64,000 nt of DNA from positions 62,001 to 126,000 of the forward strand of contig JAHDRW010000013.1 of the NCBI GenBank assembly GCA_018433085.1. Reading direction: 5' to 3'. The notes beneath the pieces were generated by a model that saw nothing but the letters and a program-made list of their open reading frames with translations, did no database searches and had not been told where the DNA came from. Both the position numbers and the translations under genes were made by a program. How positions within the stretch are numbered: position 1 is the first letter of the stretch; each line of letters begins with the position of its first letter. The stretch comes from Deltaproteobacteria bacterium. Lineage in GTDB: Bacteria; Desulfobacterota; Desulfomonilia; UBA1062. Shown in pieces: positions 51,524-61,525 of the stretch.

Positions 51524-54304
51524 TCACGACTCCAGGTGCCTCAAGAGAAACCTGCCGGTATAGGACGCCTCGCACCGGATCACCTCTTCAGGGGTCCCGG
51601 CGACCACGATCCGGCCGCCTTCGTACCCGCCTTCGGGCCCCAGGTCGATGAGATGGTCGGATGACTTGATGATATCCATATTATGTTCGATGACCAGCAC
51701 CGTGTTGCCCTGATCCACCAGGTGATGCAGCACCTTGAGCAGCTTGCTGATATCGTCGAAGTGCAGTCCGGTGGTGGGCTCGTCCAGGATGTAGAGGGTC
51801 CTTCCGGTTGAGCGCTTTGAAAGCTCCCGGGCGAGCTTGGTGCGCTGCGCCTCGCCTCCGGAGAGCGTGGTGGCGCTCTGGCCGAGCCTGATGTAGTCCA
51901 TACCCACGTCGATAAGGGTCTGGAGCTTTCTCCGGATGGAGGGCACGGCCTCGAACAGATCAAACGCCTGCCGCACGCTCATGCCCAGCACGTCGGCGAT
52001 GGAGTGGCCCTTGTACTTGATCTCCAGGGTCTCGTCGTTGAATCGCCTGCCCTGGCACTGGTCGCACACCACGTACACATCGGGCAGAAAATGCATGGCG
52101 ATCTTGATCAGGCCGTCGCCCTGGCACGCCTCGCACCTGCCGCCCTTTACGTTGAAGCTGAACCGCCCCGGCTTGTACCCCCGCACCTTGGCGTCAGGGA
52201 GCAGGGTGAAGAGCTCTCTGATCAGGGTGAACACCCCGGTGTAGGTGGCCGGATTCGACCGCGGGGTCCGGCCTATGGGGCTCTGGTCCACGTTGATAAC
52301 CCGGTCGATGAGCTCGACGCCCTCGATGGACCTCACGTGGTTCGGCAGGTTCCGCGAGCCTGTCAGTGCCTTGGTGAGATAAGGGTAAAGGGTGTCGATG
52401 ACAAGGCTCGACTTGCCCGACCCGGACACGCCGGTCACGCAGGTGAAAAGACCGATGGGAACCTCCACGTCCACGCCTTTCAGGTTGTTGGCCCTGGCAC
52501 CCCTGATGGCCAGGCTACCCCTGACCGGTTTCCTGCGCTTCTGCGAGTCGTGGACCGTGAGCCTGCCCGAGAGATAGCGGCCGGTGAGCGAGGTGTCGGA
52601 TACCACGAGCTCGCCGGGCGTGCCCTGGAATATGATCTCCCCCCCCTTCTCGCCCGCGCCCGGGCCCATGTCGATCACGTAGTCCGAGGCGCGGATCGTG
52701 TCTTCGTCGTGCTCCACCACGATGAGCGTGTTGCCCAGGTCCCTCAGGTGGAGCAGTGTGTTGATAAGGCGGTCGTTATCCCGCTGGTGCAGGCCGATGG
52801 TGGGCTCGTCGAGGATGTACATGACGCCCATGAGCGCCGAGCCGATCTGGGTCGCCAGTCTGATCCGCTGGGCCTCGCCCGAAGAGAGCGTGCCCGCGGT
52901 GCGGGAGAGCGTGAGGTATCCGATGCCCACCGAGGAGAGGAATCCGAGCCGGTCTCTGATCTCCTTGATGAGCCTGCCCGCGATCTCCTCGTTCTTGGGG
53001 CTCAAACGCAGGTTGTCAAAAAACTCCAGCAGGCAGTCCACGCTCGTCTCCGTGATCTCCTGGATGTTCTTCCCGGCCACGCGCACGTGGAGCATCTCCT
53101 TCTTGAGGCGGGCGCCTCCGCACTCGGGGCAGGACTTGTTGCTGAGAAAACGAGAGATGTCGTTCCTGATCTCGCCGTTTTCGGTCTCGGCGAGCTTCCG
53201 GCGCAGGTTCGGGATCACGCCCTCGTAAGGATATCCGTATGGTCCCCGGACGTGATTCCCGTAAAGGATGGCGTGTTTCACCTCCTCGTCGAGGTCCTTG
53301 AAAGGCGTGTTCGGGTCGAAGTCGAGCGCACGCGCGAGGTGCCGGATGAGCCGGGTGGCGAACCTCCCCGGGGTCGATCCCCACGGCAGGACCGCTCCCT
53401 GCATGAGCGAGAGCTCGGGGTTGGGCACCACCAGGTCCGGATCGATTTCCAGGAGCACACCCAGGCCGGTGCAGTGGCTGCACGCGCCGTGGGGGTTGTT
53501 GAACGAGAACATCCGGGGCGAGATCTCCGGGTACGAGACGCTGCACACCGGGCACCCGTAGTGCTCGGAGTACACGGTCTCCCGACCCTTGTCGTCAGAG
53601 ATCCTGAGGATGCCGCCGGAGAGCCTGCACGCGATCTCGATGGAGTCCACGAGCCTCTGGGACACGCCCTCCTTGATCACGAGCCGGTCAACCACCACGT
53701 CGATCGAGTGCTTCTTTTTCTTGTCGAGCCGGGGGACCTCCTCGATGTCGTATACCTCGCCGTCGATGCGCACCCTCACGAACCCGTCCTTTACCAGGCT
53801 CTCGAAGAGCTTGGTGTATTCGCCCTTGCGGCCGGTGATCACCGGGGCATAGATAATGACCCTTGACCCGGGCTCCAGTTCGAGTACCGCCTGGGCCATC
53901 TGCTGGATAGTCATGGACTCGATCACCCGGCCGCACACCCAGCAGTGGGGTGTGCCGACACGCGCAAAGAGCACGCGGAGATAGTCGTAGATCTCGGTGA
54001 CCGTACCCACGGTGGACCTGGGGTTGTTCGAGGTGGTCTTCTGCTCGATGGCTATTGCCGGAGAGAGCCCCTCGATGGACTCGACCTGCGGCTTGGGCAT
54101 CTGCTCGAGAAACTGCCGGGCATAGGCGCTCAGCGACTCGACGTACCTCCGCTGGCCCTCGGCATAGAGTGTGTCGAACGCGAGCGACGACTTGCCGGAG
54201 CCCGATACCCCTGTGACCACCACGAACCTGTTCCTGGGGATCTTCACGTCGATCCCTTTGAGATTGTGCTCAGATGCTCCTTTTATCTCGATGTAGTCCT
54301 TCAT
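51524..54304 (-). CDS. uvrA: Excinuclease ABC subunit A
   Basis: A 926-residue protein with two ABC ATPase modules: Walker [19 protein letters not shown] and [18 protein letters not shown], signature motifs [13 protein letters not shown] and [13 protein letters not shown], three zinc-binding CxxC pairs (CPVC/CSHC, CPEC, CEAC/CDQC). It recognises bulky DNA lesions and loads UvrB. Length is normal. An AAGGAAAG site precedes ATG. uvrB and uvrC are not in the window, but mfd lies 2 kb upstream on the same strand. Confidence 0.97.
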   Translation of the reverse strand: MKDYIEIKGASEHNLKGIDVKIPRNRFVVVTGVSGSGKSSLAFDTLYAEGQRRYVESLSAYARQFLEQMPKPQVESIEGLSPAIAIEQKTTSNNPRSTVGTVTEIYDYLRVLFARVGTPHCWVCGRVIESMTIQQMAQAVLELEPGSRVIIYAPVITGRKGEYTKLFESLVKDGFVRVRIDGEVYDIEEVPRLDKKKKHSIDVVVDRLVIKEGVSQRLVDSIEIACRLSGGILRISDDKGRETVYSEHYGCPVCSVSYPEISPRMFSFNNPHGACSHCTGLGVLLEIDPDLVVPNPELSLMQGAVLPWGSTPGRFATRLIRHLARALDFDPNTPFKDLDEEVKHAILYGNHVRGPYGYPYEGVIPNLRRKLAETENGEIRNDISRFLSNKSCPECGGARLKKEMLHVRVAGKNIQEITETSVDCLLEFFDNLRLSPKNEEIAGRLIKEIRDRLGFLSSVGIGYLTLSRTAGTLSSGEAQRIRLATQIGSALMGVMYILDEPTIGLHQRDNDRLINTLLHLRDLGNTLIVVEHDEDTIRASDYVIDMGPGAGEKGGEIIFQGTPGELVVSDTSLTGRYLSGRLTVHDSQKRRKPVRGSLAIRGARANNLKGVDVEVPIGLFTCVTGVSGSGKSSLVIDTLYPYLTKALTGSRNLPNHVRSIEGVELIDRVINVDQSPIGRTPRSNPATYTGVFTLIRELFTLLPDAKVRGYKPGRFSFNVKGGRCEACQGDGLIKIAMHFLPDVYVVCDQCQGRRFNDETLEIKYKGHSIADVLGMSVRQAFDLFEAVPSIRRKLQTLIDVGMDYIRLGQSATTLSGGEAQRTKLARELSKRSTGRTLYILDEPTTGLHFDDISKLLKVLHHLVDQGNTVLVIEHNMDIIKSSDHLIDLGPEGGYEGGRIVVAGTPEEVIRCEASYTGRFLLRHLES

Positions 54305-54607
54305 GCTTTCCTTATCTTCAGGTGCAGGCCAAAGGTTGTGAAAAGCCGGATCATGGCGGGAAGATGGAATCCCATATCGATTTCAAGACCGCGTTCCGTG
54401 CTCTCACGGCGAGTGCGCGCGTGAAGGGCCGTATCCGGGAGCTTTCATGCAGTGGCCTATTTTTAAAGACCCTGTATCCTTATCCTGCTGTCTGGTGCCT
54501 GTTTTCTTCTGGTTCCTTTTGCGATCTTTTCCAATATTTTTTCAGATGAATTCCTGTCAGGAGGGATTCACCCGGTCATCTGACCTATCGTCCTTAAGCG
54601 TGCAGCA
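54305..54607. other. Intergenic region upstream of uvrA
   Basis: About 300 bp with no gene. TCAGATGA (54542-54549) and TCATCTGA (54576-54583) form an inverted repeat followed by A/T-rich bases on the reverse strand, 24 bp after the parvulin stop; it may be a weak terminator. Confidence 0.45.
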
Positions 54608-55447
54608 CTAGAGGTAGATCCCGATGAAATATTCCGACATCATCTTCTTGAGCCAGTGATTGAACGCCTCGAGCTGGTACTTCTTCTGGAGCGTGGCCGT
54701 GATCTCGTCCCTCACCTCGCTCAGAGGCTTCTCTCTGTATACTCCCCGTTCGAGGAGCTGGTAGACGGCCTGATAGCCGTTCATGGCGAGAGGCCCCACA
54801 ATATCTCCGGGCTTTGCGGTGCTCAGGGCCCGCGACACCTCTTCGGAGAGGTCCGCCACCGCAACCCACCCGATGTCGGCGCCCCCAGAGGCCATGACAT
54901 CGGAATACTGCTCAGCCACCACGGAAAAAGGCTGCCCGGAGTCCAGCTCTGCACGCGCCCTGGCCGCTTTCGCCTCGTCCCCCCTGATGAGGATCTGGTT
55001 GAGGTGCACCGATTCCTCGCCGCGGTACTGCTCCTGACTCTCGTAGTAGTTCCTTACCATGTTCTCGGTCACCACGACCCGCGAGCGCACCATCATGTCC
55101 ATCAGGGCGGCCTTGCGAATATAGCTCTCGGCATCCTGGCGGCCCATGCCGGACTTTTCGGCGAAGTCTGACGCCTCCCTGTCTCCCACCGGAGGAAGGC
55201 CAAGCGAGTCGTAGATCTTCTTGACCACGATGTCCTCGACCATGAGCTCCAGGACCTGGCGCTCGGCCTTTTTGTCGTCCGGAGGCGCGCCGAGCGCTTC
55301 CATCCGCTCCTGAAGGTCGGATACCATGATGATCGTGTCGTCCACCACCGCTACGATCCCGTCGATCATCTCACCATGGGCGCGGCCTCCGGCGATCATC
55401 ACCAGGACCAGGCACAACAGCACGCTAACCGCTGATTGAAACCTCAT
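54608..55447 (-). CDS. SurA-like periplasmic peptidyl-prolyl isomerase
   Basis: A 279-residue secreted protein: signal peptide ending about GRAHG, an N-terminal SurA-type helical domain (DGIVAVVDDTIIMVSDLQER) and a parvulin domain (HLNQILIRGDEAKAARAR, GADIGWVAVADLS, GPLAMNGYQAVYQLLERG). It likely assists outer membrane protein folding. ATG 55447 is chosen, with GGAG eight bases upstream; a GTG three codons earlier is too close to that site. It overlaps the preceding PPIase gene by 23 bp and ends the tilS-mfd operon. Confidence 0.9.
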   Translation of the reverse strand: MRFQSAVSVLLCLVLVMIAGGRAHGEMIDGIVAVVDDTIIMVSDLQERMEALGAPPDDKKAERQVLELMVEDIVVKKIYDSLGLPPVGDREASDFAEKSGMGRQDAESYIRKAALMDMMVRSRVVVTENMVRNYYESQEQYRGEESVHLNQILIRGDEAKAARARAELDSGQPFSVVAEQYSDVMASGGADIGWVAVADLSEEVSRALSTAKPGDIVGPLAMNGYQAVYQLLERGVYREKPLSEVRDEITATLQKKYQLEAFNHWLKKMMSEYFIGIYL

Positions 55448-56366
55448 TGATTCCACTCCAGTTTACCTCTACCCGGTATTCTTTCTTGAGATCTTCGATC
55501 CAGGTTTCATACTTGTTTTCGAAGGATTCTTCCACCAGTTTTTCCCGTATCTGGTCGGAAGCATCGATCAGGGAGAGTGTTCCCCCTTCCGTTTTGTTCG
55601 CCACATAGAAGATGTGATAACCGCGCTGGGCCTTGATGATGTTCGAGTACCGCCTCGGCGGGATCGAGAACACCACGTCCTCCACATCCTTGGGCAGATC
55701 TCCCTTTGCGAAGACCCCCATGAACCCCGAACCTTCCTCCACGCCTTCGTCCTCGCCGAACTCTCTGGCCACCGCCTCGAGGGTGATGCCCGAGCGGAGC
55801 CTTTTCAGCGCCTCTTTCGCCTGATAGTTGTTCTTCATGAACACGTGATAGAGCTCCACCGTGGGCTCCAGCACGAACTCATCGGTATGGGCCTCGTAGT
55901 ACTGCCGGATCTGTTCCGCGGTGACCACGATATCCTTGTGTACCTCCCGTTCGATGGTGCGCTTGATGAGCGCCCTCTTCCGGATGAACTCGCGCATGTC
56001 GTCGATATTTCTGGACTCTTCGGTGAGAAGCCGGTCCAGGTCTTCCCGCTCGATGCCTTCGAGCAGCCCTTTCATCGCGATATCGACCTCCTCGTCGCTC
56101 ACCGTGATGAACCCCTTCCGGGCGTGCTGGAGTACGAGCTCCTCCTCGATGATGTTGTTCACGAACACGGGCTTCAGGTTCTCGAGCTGGTCTTCCGAGA
56201 CGATCATGGATTCCTCTGCGAAGTGAGCCATACGCTCCTGGAAGGCCTGCCTGCTGATACACACATCGCCGACCCGGATGAGGCACGTGTTTTTCCGGTC
56301 ACTGCACGCGCCAAGCATCAAGCTAAACAATGCGACAGAGAATATCACGTATTTCATTCGATACAT
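55425..56366 (-). CDS. Parvulin-type peptidyl-prolyl isomerase lipoprotein (PrsA-like)
   Basis: A 313-residue lipoprotein: signal MYRMKYVIFSVALFSLMLGAC with lipobox LGAC, a SurA/PrsA N-terminal helical segment, and a parvulin domain with VELYHVFMKNNYQAKEAL, EGSGFMGVFAKGDLP and AQRGYHIFYVANK. The start ATG 56366 has AGGGG seven bases upstream; a second ATG lies at 56357. It overlaps the end of mfd by 44 bp. It probably folds periplasmic or outer membrane clients together with the SurA-like protein next in the operon. Confidence 0.9.
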   Translation of the reverse strand: MYRMKYVIFSVALFSLMLGACSDRKNTCLIRVGDVCISRQAFQERMAHFAEESMIVSEDQLENLKPVFVNNIIEEELVLQHARKGFITVSDEEVDIAMKGLLEGIEREDLDRLLTEESRNIDDMREFIRKRALIKRTIEREVHKDIVVTAEQIRQYYEAHTDEFVLEPTVELYHVFMKNNYQAKEALKRLRSGITLEAVAREFGEDEGVEEGSGFMGVFAKGDLPKDVEDVVFSIPPRRYSNIIKAQRGYHIFYVANKTEGGTLSLIDASDQIREKLVEESFENKYETWIEDLKKEYRVEVNWSGINEVSISG

Positions 56367-59300
56367 TTTCAGCCCCTATGGGAATCTCGGCAACGCCCTG
56401 AGGATAGAGCCTGCCGTCTCTGGTGGTGATGACCTCGATCAAAATCCCCAGATTGACCATGCTATCACGGCTCAGATATAACCTCAAACGATTGTTTTGC
56501 CTCTCCAGCTTCCTGATACGCATTTTTTTCATCCGGTCACGGATCTCGGCAATGGCGATCAGCTCTTTCACTGCAACGGGCGGTTCGCCGTAAAGGTCCG
56601 CAATCTCGCTATAGATATCGGGCAGCTCCTCCGAGTCAGCCGAGAACAGACGCTTGTAAAGTCCCAGCCTCAGGTGCGGATCCGGACAATACTCTTCCGG
56701 GATGTAGGCGTCCAGGTGGATGTGTATCTCCGGGTCGATTTCCTGCACGGTATCCTTGCCCTGGAGCTTGTCCACTGCCTCCTTGAGCATCTGCTGGTAG
56801 AGCTCGTAGCCGATGGCGGTCACGTGCCCCCACTGCGCCCTGCCCAGAATGTCGCCCACGCCGCGGATCTCCATGTCGCGCAGCGCCATCTGGAATCCGG
56901 CTCCCAGCGACTCGTATTCCTTGATGGCAGCCAGGCGCTTCCTGGCGTCCTTGGTGATCTGGCCCGCTGCCGGGGTAAGCAGCAGGGCGGCCCCCCTGGT
57001 CTTCGACCTGCCCACCCTGCCCCGGAGCTGGTAGAGATCGGCCAGGCCGAACTTGTCGGCCCGGTTGATCACGATGGTGTTGGCCGAGGGTATGTCGATG
57101 CCCGAGCTGATGATGGCCGAGGTAACCAGCACGTTCACCGATCGGTTCAGGAAATTTGTCATGATCTTTTCCAGCTGGGGCCGCGACATCTGCCCGTGGG
57201 CGACCCCCACGCGCGCCAGAGGCACCATTTCGCCGATGCGCCTGGCCATGGTCTCGATGGTCGACACCTGGTTGTGCACGAAGAACACCTGCCCGCCCCG
57301 CATGAGCTCGCGCGTGATCGCCTGCTGGATCTCCTCTTCTTCGAACCGGCTCACCGTGGTCTCTATGGACTTTCTGTCCACGGGCGGGGTCTCGATGATG
57401 GAGAGGTCCCTGATTCCGGAGATCGCCATGTTCAGCGTCCGGGGAATGGGGGTGGCGGTGAGCGTGAGGATATCCACTTCGGCCCGTTTCGCCTTGATTT
57501 TCTCCTTGTCTTTGACCCCGAAGCGGTGCTCCTCATCCACGATGAGCAGGCCCAGGTCCCGGAACCTCACCTTGTCGGTCAGCAGGGCATGGGTGCCGAT
57601 GACGATATCCACCCCTCCCTTTTCCAGGGCACTTATGGTGTCTGCGTTCTGCGAGGAGGTGGAGAAACCGGACACCCCCTCCACCCGGATGGGCCAGCGG
57701 GAGAGACGATCCTTGAAGGTGTTCAGGTGCTGGCGGGCAAGGAGCGTGGTGGGCACGAGCACTGCCACCTGCTTGCCGGACATGACCGCGACGTAGGCGG
57801 CCCTCAAGGCCACCTCGGTCTTGCCGTAGCCCACGTCTCCGCACACGAGCCGGTCCATGGGCCGGGCTGAGGCCATGTCGGAGTACACGTCTTCGACCGC
57901 CCTGAGCTGATCGTCGGTCTCCTCGAACGGAAAGGTCTCCTCGAACTCCTCCACCACGGCCGCCGATGCGTCGTAGCTGAAGCCGGAGCTGCTCTCCCTT
58001 TTTGCATAGATGCCGAGGAGCTCGTTTGCGAGCTTGGCGACCGACTCGCGCGCCTTGGCCTTGGCCTTGGTCCACCGGGTGCCGCCCAGCCGGTCGATGA
58101 CGAATACGTCGGTGTCCCCGATGTAGCGCTGAAGGAGCGAGAGCTTGTAAACCGGTACGTAAAGCTTGTCTCCCCCCAAGTACTCCAACAAGACGAAATC
58201 GCTCTTGAACCCGTCGAGCTCCAGGCGCACCACCCCGCGGAAGATCCCGATCCCGTTCTCCTGGTGCACCACCGCGTCTCCCACGTTGAGCTGGGTGAAG
58301 GGGTTGAGCACCGTGGCACTCCCGGCGGCGGATTTTCTCCGTCGCTTGCGGGCTCCCATTGCCTCGTCAGCTGAGAGCACCGCGATCCCGATCTCGGGCA
58401 GCACAAATCCCGAGGACAGAGAACCCTGCGCAAGAAATACCTTGCCTCCCCATCCGCTCCGGGAGAACAGGGACGGCCCATATGCCTCGGCCGGGGCGAG
58501 CTCGCGGTTGGTGAGCGCATAGGCCAGACGCTCCATGAGCATCTCGTTACCCGCGAACACGAACACGTCCATCCCCTCTTCCTTCAGTGAAGCCGCGGCA
58601 TCCATGAGACCGTCGCTGGCCCTGCCTGCCGGGGACATGAGCGGGATGGTGCCGAACCGCACGGTCTCGCCCTCCTCGACCAGGGAGGTCGATATGCGGT
58701 TTTCCGGACTGCAGATCGCCGTGGCGGCATCCTGAATCCCCACCAGGATGGACTCGGGCGGGAGGTACCCGCCCCGTCTGTCCCCCAGTCTCTCAAAGGC
58801 ATGGGCGTAACTGCCGGATATCTTCTCATACCAGTGCTGCAATGTCGGGGCATCCGGGCCTGCGATGACAGTGCCCGCCGGCAGATAGTCGAACACGGTG
58901 GCGGGCTTTTCATAGAACAGGGGCAGGTACGACTCGATGCCCGGGGGCAGAATGCCCTGCTCGATGTCCGCGATAAGCTCACCCATGGAAGCACCCTTCA
59001 TCCTGCGCAGCCATGGGCGGGCATTTTTGACGTGTGCCGTGTCCAGCAGCACCTCGCTGGCGGGCAGGATGGCGATATCGTTCAATTCCCTGCCCGAGCG
59101 CTGAGTGGCCAGGCGGAAGGACCTGATGGAGGTGATGGTGTCGCCGAACAGGTCGATCCTCGCGGGATCTTCCATGCCCGGGGAAAACACGTCCACCACC
59201 GAGCCGCGCACGCTGAATTGCCCCACGTCGTCGATGAGCGCCTCGCGGGTGTAGCCCATGTGCACCAGGCGCTCTGCCAGCTCATCGCGGTCGATATCCT

Positions 59301-59688
59301 TCTCCGGTACCAGGTGGATCAACGAGCCGGCCAGATCGCCTGCAGGCATGACGGGCACGACCACGGAGTCAAATGGCGCGATGAAGACCCCCGGGCCGCC
59401 GGTGAGCATCCGGTGAAGCAGGGAGATGCGCCTGGCCGTCACCTCGCGGGACGGGCTGTCGTCCTGATACGGCCGCACATCGAGATTCTGGTAGACATGG
59501 ACAAGCGATTCGTCGAGAAAGGCCGCCAGATTCTCCTGGACCCGGTACATCTCGTCGGTGTTTTCCACGATCCACAGGACGCTCTTCTGACCCTGGCGGA
59601 AAACCGAGGCCATGACCAGGGCCTGCAGGGAAAGGGGCAGAGCCCCCACTGAGCGAACGCGCGCAAGTTGTGTCTGAATGCTATCCAT
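56323..59688 (-). CDS. mfd: Transcription-repair coupling factor
   Basis: A 1121-residue protein of normal length: UvrB-homology N-terminal region (SREVTARRISLLHRM), the CarD/RNA polymerase interaction domain near 470-530 (NVGDAVVHQENGIGIFRGV), and a superfamily 2 translocase with Walker A RLVCGDVGYGKTEVALRAA, DEEHRFGV, and the C-terminal domain (QLRGRVGRSKTRGAALLL). It removes RNA polymerase stalled at lesions and recruits UvrA. Start overlaps the tilS stop by 8 bp. Confidence 0.97.
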   Translation of the reverse strand: MDSIQTQLARVRSVGALPLSLQALVMASVFRQGQKSVLWIVENTDEMYRVQENLAAFLDESLVHVYQNLDVRPYQDDSPSREVTARRISLLHRMLTGGPGVFIAPFDSVVVPVMPAGDLAGSLIHLVPEKDIDRDELAERLVHMGYTREALIDDVGQFSVRGSVVDVFSPGMEDPARIDLFGDTITSIRSFRLATQRSGRELNDIAILPASEVLLDTAHVKNARPWLRRMKGASMGELIADIEQGILPPGIESYLPLFYEKPATVFDYLPAGTVIAGPDAPTLQHWYEKISGSYAHAFERLGDRRGGYLPPESILVGIQDAATAICSPENRISTSLVEEGETVRFGTIPLMSPAGRASDGLMDAAASLKEEGMDVFVFAGNEMLMERLAYALTNRELAPAEAYGPSLFSRSGWGGKVFLAQGSLSSGFVLPEIGIAVLSADEAMGARKRRRKSAAGSATVLNPFTQLNVGDAVVHQENGIGIFRGVVRLELDGFKSDFVLLEYLGGDKLYVPVYKLSLLQRYIGDTDVFVIDRLGGTRWTKAKAKARESVAKLANELLGIYAKRESSSGFSYDASAAVVEEFEETFPFEETDDQLRAVEDVYSDMASARPMDRLVCGDVGYGKTEVALRAAYVAVMSGKQVAVLVPTTLLARQHLNTFKDRLSRWPIRVEGVSGFSTSSQNADTISALEKGGVDIVIGTHALLTDKVRFRDLGLLIVDEEHRFGVKDKEKIKAKRAEVDILTLTATPIPRTLNMAISGIRDLSIIETPPVDRKSIETTVSRFEEEEIQQAITRELMRGGQVFFVHNQVSTIETMARRIGEMVPLARVGVAHGQMSRPQLEKIMTNFLNRSVNVLVTSAIISSGIDIPSANTIVINRADKFGLADLYQLRGRVGRSKTRGAALLLTPAAGQITKDARKRLAAIKEYESLGAGFQMALRDMEIRGVGDILGRAQWGHVTAIGYELYQQMLKEAVDKLQGKDTVQEIDPEIHIHLDAYIPEEYCPDPHLRLGLYKRLFSADSEELPDIYSEIADLYGEPPVAVKELIAIAEIRDRMKKMRIRKLERQNNRLRLYLSRDSMVNLGILIEVITTRDGRLYPQGVAEIPIGAENVSNEIRDILCRIV

Positions 59689-60949
59689 GACTGGGGAATT
59701 CCGTTTTCAAGCCCGCCTCGGGCCATGCATCGCGTACCCCGGGCAGGGAGATGATGCTGCCGCAGGAGACCAGCACGGGCCAGAAGGGGCGAAGGGTCTT
59801 GGCCACCCCGCCCTCGGCCAGGATTCTCACCGCGCGTTCGTTGCCGATGCGGTCGCCAGGGAGCAGGGACCTGAGCTTGAGCCCCTGAAACCCGCGGACT
59901 TGCGCCTGTACTAAGGCCCGCTGCCCCAAGGGCTCGATCATACAGACCCCGGGCGAATCGACGGGAAACTCATAAAACGGTCCCCGCCCTGCGCGGCAGA
60001 AGGCGACGCTTCCGTTGTCACGCTGCGCGTTGATGCGCCTCTTCACCGTGTGCGCGCGCTTTTTGCCATCGATGACCTCCATGATTCCGTCTATCTGCAA
60101 TGCATCGATTCCCCTGGGTTCGCCGAGCATTTCCGAGAGCACCCTGATCACCATGCGTTTCACCACGGGTCGAGGCGCCTCCACGAGATCGCGGAGCCGG
60201 TACATCCGCACGATGTCCCAGTCATATTCGCACGCCGATTTCTGCAGGGCCGCCGCCAGGTCTTCGACCAGCCTCCCCTCGCTTCTCGCGATGTCGGCCA
60301 GGCGGCAGACCGATCCGGCTACCGAAGGGTTGATCTTCTTCATGGCAGGGACTATCTCGTGGCGGATCAGGTTTCTGGCGAGCCTTACATCACGGTTTGT
60401 GGCATCTTCCACGAAGGCCACCCTCCGCTCTGCAGCATACACCTCTACCTGCTCACGGCTGAGTTTCAGGAGGGGACGGATCAGGTTCCATTGGTTCCGG
60501 AGACCCATACCACCCAGGCCTCGCACCCCGCTCCCCCGGATGAACCGGTATATTACGGTCTCGGCCTGGTCATCCATGGTATGGCCCGTGGCCGCAAAGC
60601 CGTACCCGTGATCGGCCATGCACGCGCGGACAGCCTCATAGCGCCTCTGCCTGGCTGTTTCCTCAAGGTTGGGTAGATCGGTGCCGAGACAGAGCCGGCG
60701 GACATGGCAAGTGACCCCGAGTTCCCGGCAGCGCTCCTCCACGAAGCGGGCGTCCGACCGTGAGTCCTCGCCCCTGATCCCGTGTTCCACGTGCACGACC
60801 CCCAGTTGCAGGCGCAACGGTCCTGCGGCGTGTACGAGCAGGTCCAGGAGCACCATTGAATCGACCCCGCCCGAGCAGCAGGCGAGAACCGAGTCTCCCT
60901 CCCTGACCGCGCAGGGGCCGAGGAGTGTTTTCACGAAGGAATCGAGCAT
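59681..60949 (-). CDS. tilS: tRNA(Ile)-lysidine synthetase
   Basis: A 422-residue N-type ATP pyrophosphatase with SVLACCSGGVDSMVLLDL (PP-loop), HVEHGIRGEDSRSDARFVE and ATGHTMDDQAETVIYRFI, then C-terminal TilS domains. It modifies C34 of tRNA-Ile(CAU) to lysidine. The ATG at 60949 is preferred; a TTG at 60961 with AGAGG five bases upstream is the alternative. A promoter predicts transcription starting about two bases before the ATG, so the mRNA may be leaderless. First gene of tilS-mfd-PPIase-PPIase. Confidence 0.92.
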   Translation of the reverse strand: MLDSFVKTLLGPCAVREGDSVLACCSGGVDSMVLLDLLVHAAGPLRLQLGVVHVEHGIRGEDSRSDARFVEERCRELGVTCHVRRLCLGTDLPNLEETARQRRYEAVRACMADHGYGFAATGHTMDDQAETVIYRFIRGSGVRGLGGMGLRNQWNLIRPLLKLSREQVEVYAAERRVAFVEDATNRDVRLARNLIRHEIVPAMKKINPSVAGSVCRLADIARSEGRLVEDLAAALQKSACEYDWDIVRMYRLRDLVEAPRPVVKRMVIRVLSEMLGEPRGIDALQIDGIMEVIDGKKRAHTVKRRINAQRDNGSVAFCRAGRGPFYEFPVDSPGVCMIEPLGQRALVQAQVRGFQGLKLRSLLPGDRIGNERAVRILAEGGVAKTLRPFWPVLVSCGSIISLPGVRDAWPEAGLKTEFPSHG

Positions 60950-60957
60950 GGTGATGT

Positions 60958-60986
60958 TCAATAATACCTCTGAACACCGTGGTCAA
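60958..60986 (-). promoter_or_regulatory. Promoter of the tilS operon, leaderless arrangement
   Basis: TTGACC (60981-60986), 17 bp, TATTGA (60958-60963) on the reverse strand; predicted start near 60951, two bases before the tilS ATG. Confidence 0.55.
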
Positions 60987-61122
60987 GGGAGAGATAACGG
61001 CGATCTTTCCGTGCCGGGCATGCGAACCAGGGATCCCGGTATGACCATGGGCAGCAGTGCAATCCACCAGTATCTGAACAGCAGGGTCATGATCATACCG
61101 GACAGAGGCCCCTGAAAAAAGG

Positions 61123-61188
61123 CAAAAAAAAGCCAGAAGAAAGTCTGAGGATAGGCATAAATTGGAGGGTTATGCCCTTTCTTCTGGC
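61123..61188 (-). terminator. Branched-stem intrinsic terminator on the reverse strand
   Basis: GCCAGAAGAAAG (61132-61143, + strand) is the exact reverse complement of 61177-61188, and an inner stem pairs GGCATAA (61154-61160) with TTATGCC (61170-61176). On the reverse strand the outer stem runs straight into a T8 tract (61124-61131), the form of a strong intrinsic terminator. It would stop transcripts coming from the MATE gene before they reach the tilS promoter. Confidence 0.8.
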
Positions 61189-61525
61189 AAGAAGGAGGCC
61201 TCTCTTTTGAAGAGAGTTCTTGACCAGTGTATAAACCAGATCCGTAAATTTGTTGGAATCGGCCGAACGCTGAAACGCGTGTAATACAACGGACCGGCTG
61301 AAGGGTAAATTGTCCTATCCGCCATTTGGGGACGGGTTCACATTTCACGGTCCCGGAGCAAGCGCTGCCGCGGAGTTGCGAGATAACGTTCCCGTGCACG
61401 AGCGCTAGGGCGTTATCTTGGAGCCGTTTTCGGGCATACTCGATATCCCGGGAACCTGTGGTGAGCAGCAGGGTTGTGAGAGGCATGTTCGTCCCGGGAC
61501 AGGCCGCGTGTTTTGCGTCTCGAGG
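61189..61525. other. Intergenic region downstream of the MATE gene
   Basis: It contains a hairpin CTCTCTT/AAGAGAG (around 61199-61215), the repeat fragment at 61328-61345 and AGATAACG/CGTTATCT (61381-61388 / 61411-61418). A reverse-strand frame from 61486 has a protein-like start (GSRDIEYARKRLQDNALALV) but runs into the repeat and may be a broken gene. Confidence 0.45.
61328..61345. repeat. Partial copy of the 8408-8452 palindromic repeat
   Basis: GGGGACGGGTTCACATTT is identical to 8436-8453, the right arm of the perfect hairpin at 8408-8452. Here the left arm is missing, so it cannot fold by itself. Confidence 0.7.

Noticed and set aside
52004..53866. A 620-codon + strand frame opposite uvrA
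   Set aside because: It mirrors uvrA and has no family motifs.
61132..61188. A CsrB-like small RNA on the + strand based on GGA loops
   Set aside because: The T8 tract that would end the transcript is on the reverse strand, so the + strand reading lacks a terminator; kept only as a remark.
60983..61486. A 167-codon reverse-strand frame upstream of tilS
   Set aside because: It runs through the repeat fragment, the terminator and the tilS promoter; only its first 40 residues look protein-like, so at most a broken gene.
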